From assembly GCA_023253905.1 (NCBI GenBank), contig JALREG010000141.1, forward strand, positions 1-6,752: a stretch of 6,752 bases of DNA. Direction: 5' to 3'. Positions 6,066 through 6,752 of the stretch are shown here, in pieces. The notes below the pieces were generated by a model, which was given only the letters and a program-made list of their open reading frames with translations, did not search any database and had not been told where the DNA came from. Position 1 is the first letter of the stretch; each line of letters starts with the position of its first letter. This stretch comes from Burkholderiaceae bacterium. Its GTDB lineage: Bacteria > Pseudomonadota > Gammaproteobacteria > Burkholderiales > Burkholderiaceae. The position numbers were made by a program, and so were the translations under genes.

Positions 6066-6752
6066 TCAGAGAATACCTGGCTGCTCCACCGACGGGGGCA
6101 TGGCTTTTCGCGCAGCCTCGTCGGGAGGAAGCGTGGCATCCCAAAGCCGCCCGATGAGCCGCCGCCCGGTCACGCCATTCGATGCGTCGGACACGAGCCA
6201 CAGCAAGGCCTGGTCCATCACCGTGACTGGCAGAAGCTGCCCGTCGGCCCCACGGCGAGCCGAACCGCTCCCGGGAATTAGATCGGTATCGGTTGCGCCC
6301 CCCGGAAGCAGCGCATTGACGGTCACGCCAGTCTCTGCGAGGTCCTGAGCCCAAACGCGCGTCATCGCCTCCAGTGCAGACTTCGACGGTCCATAGGGAG
6401 AGTAGCCACGGCGCACCATGGTGACCGGGCTCGTCGACAAGTTGATCAGGCGACCAAACCCTGCGGCAACCATCGCCGGGGTTGCCGCGCGAGCCATATA
6501 AAAGGGACCCATCACATTGGCTTCGATGACGGACCGCCAGGCGTCAGGATCGGCCTGCCAGAACGGGAGCGGCCGCGTGGTAAACGCCTCATTGACCACA
6601 CGCATGCCGATACCTGCGTTGTTGACCAACACCTGGATCCCGCCAAAGCCCGCGAGGACCCGCTCGACAATGCGTTCGCTGTCCACCCGTTTCGAGACAT
6701 CGCCGACAACAGCCAGGGGATCGAGCGCGCCCTGTGCTCGAAGATCGAGCAG
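6066..6752 (-). CDS. Short-chain dehydrogenase/reductase (SDR), 5' end beyond the window
   Basis: The 228 visible residues form the middle and C-terminus of a classical SDR, an NAD(P)H-dependent enzyme interconverting alcohols and ketones. The frame stays open to the window edge, so the glycine-rich TGxxxGxG motif and true start are missing. Numbering from the first visible residue, GDVS (17-20) is the adenine-pocket segment, VLVNNAGIG (41-49) the structural NNAG motif, N79 in EANVMGPF the catalytic-tetrad asparagine, and YGPSK (120-124) supplies Y120 and K124. The Ser region reads INLSTSPV (103-110). Counting the usual 13 residues back from Tyr lands on T107, with serines on both sides. VNALLPGGATDTD (146-158) follows the normal VxPG turn into the substrate loop. 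About 25 residues extend past the last core strand and end in PSVEQPGIL. A GTG at 6686 is an internal codon, not the start. It probably forms an operon with the DHOD-like gene. Confidence 0.92.
   Translation of the reverse strand: MLDLRAQGALDPLAVVGDVSKRVDSERIVERVLAGFGGIQVLVNNAGIGMRVVNEAFTTRPLPFWQADPDAWRSVIEANVMGPFYMARAATPAMVAAGFGRLINLSTSPVTMVRRGYSPYGPSKSALEAMTRVWAQDLAETGVTVNALLPGGATDTDLIPGSGSARRGADGQLLPVTVMDQALLWLVSDASNGVTGRRLIGRLWDATLPPDEAARKAMPPSVEQPGIL

Noticed and set aside
5845..6348. Plus-strand frames opposite the DHOD-like and SDR genes (also 5326-5682)
   Set aside because: They are antisense to two genes with clear family motifs and have no domain of their own.

Overview
The window looks like a GC-rich betaproteobacterial chromosome, most likely Burkholderiales and perhaps Alcaligenaceae. 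This rests on three things: a uvrB gene divergent from a class I aspartate/aromatic aminotransferase (an arrangement I recall as common in Burkholderiales), a Bug/TctC-type solute receptor (a family greatly expanded in Bordetella and Achromobacter relatives), and GC-rich codon use throughout. The genus assignment is inference.

Layout. Positions 1-448 (minus strand) hold the first 149 codons of uvrB. A 393-base divergent intergenic region follows (449-841). It has no convincing gene, but it contains a perfect 7-bp inverted repeat (769-785) and an AT-rich leader in front of the aminotransferase. Three plus-strand genes then run closely spaced: a PLP aminotransferase (842-2053), a 603-residue flavin monooxygenase with an NTF2-like N-terminal domain (2072-3883), and an exported Bug-family solute-binding protein (3941-4957). 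They meet, 10 bases between stop codons, a minus-strand pair: a short-chain dehydrogenase cut by the window edge (6066 to beyond 6752), followed by a dihydroorotate-dehydrogenase-like flavoprotein (4968-6023).

How the genes may work together. UvrB and the aminotransferase are housekeeping genes. The other four look like an accessory metabolic set: substrate capture in the periplasm (Bug), oxygenation (FMO), alcohol/ketone interconversion (SDR) and a second flavin redox enzyme (DHOD-like). The substrate cannot be read from the sequence. One testable idea is that the aminotransferase makes an aromatic 2-oxo acid and the YUCCA-like monooxygenase decarboxylates it, as in the indole-3-pyruvate route to auxin, but this is speculative.

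The points most worth a second look are the aminotransferase-FMO pairing, loss of the usual catalytic Cys/Ser in the DHOD-like protein, the NtrC-like inverted repeat, and the fact that all three plus-strand genes lie in one reading frame interrupted only by two TGA-C stops. I found no RNA gene, CRISPR array, insertion sequence, prophage or defence system, and nothing I would call a clearly new system.
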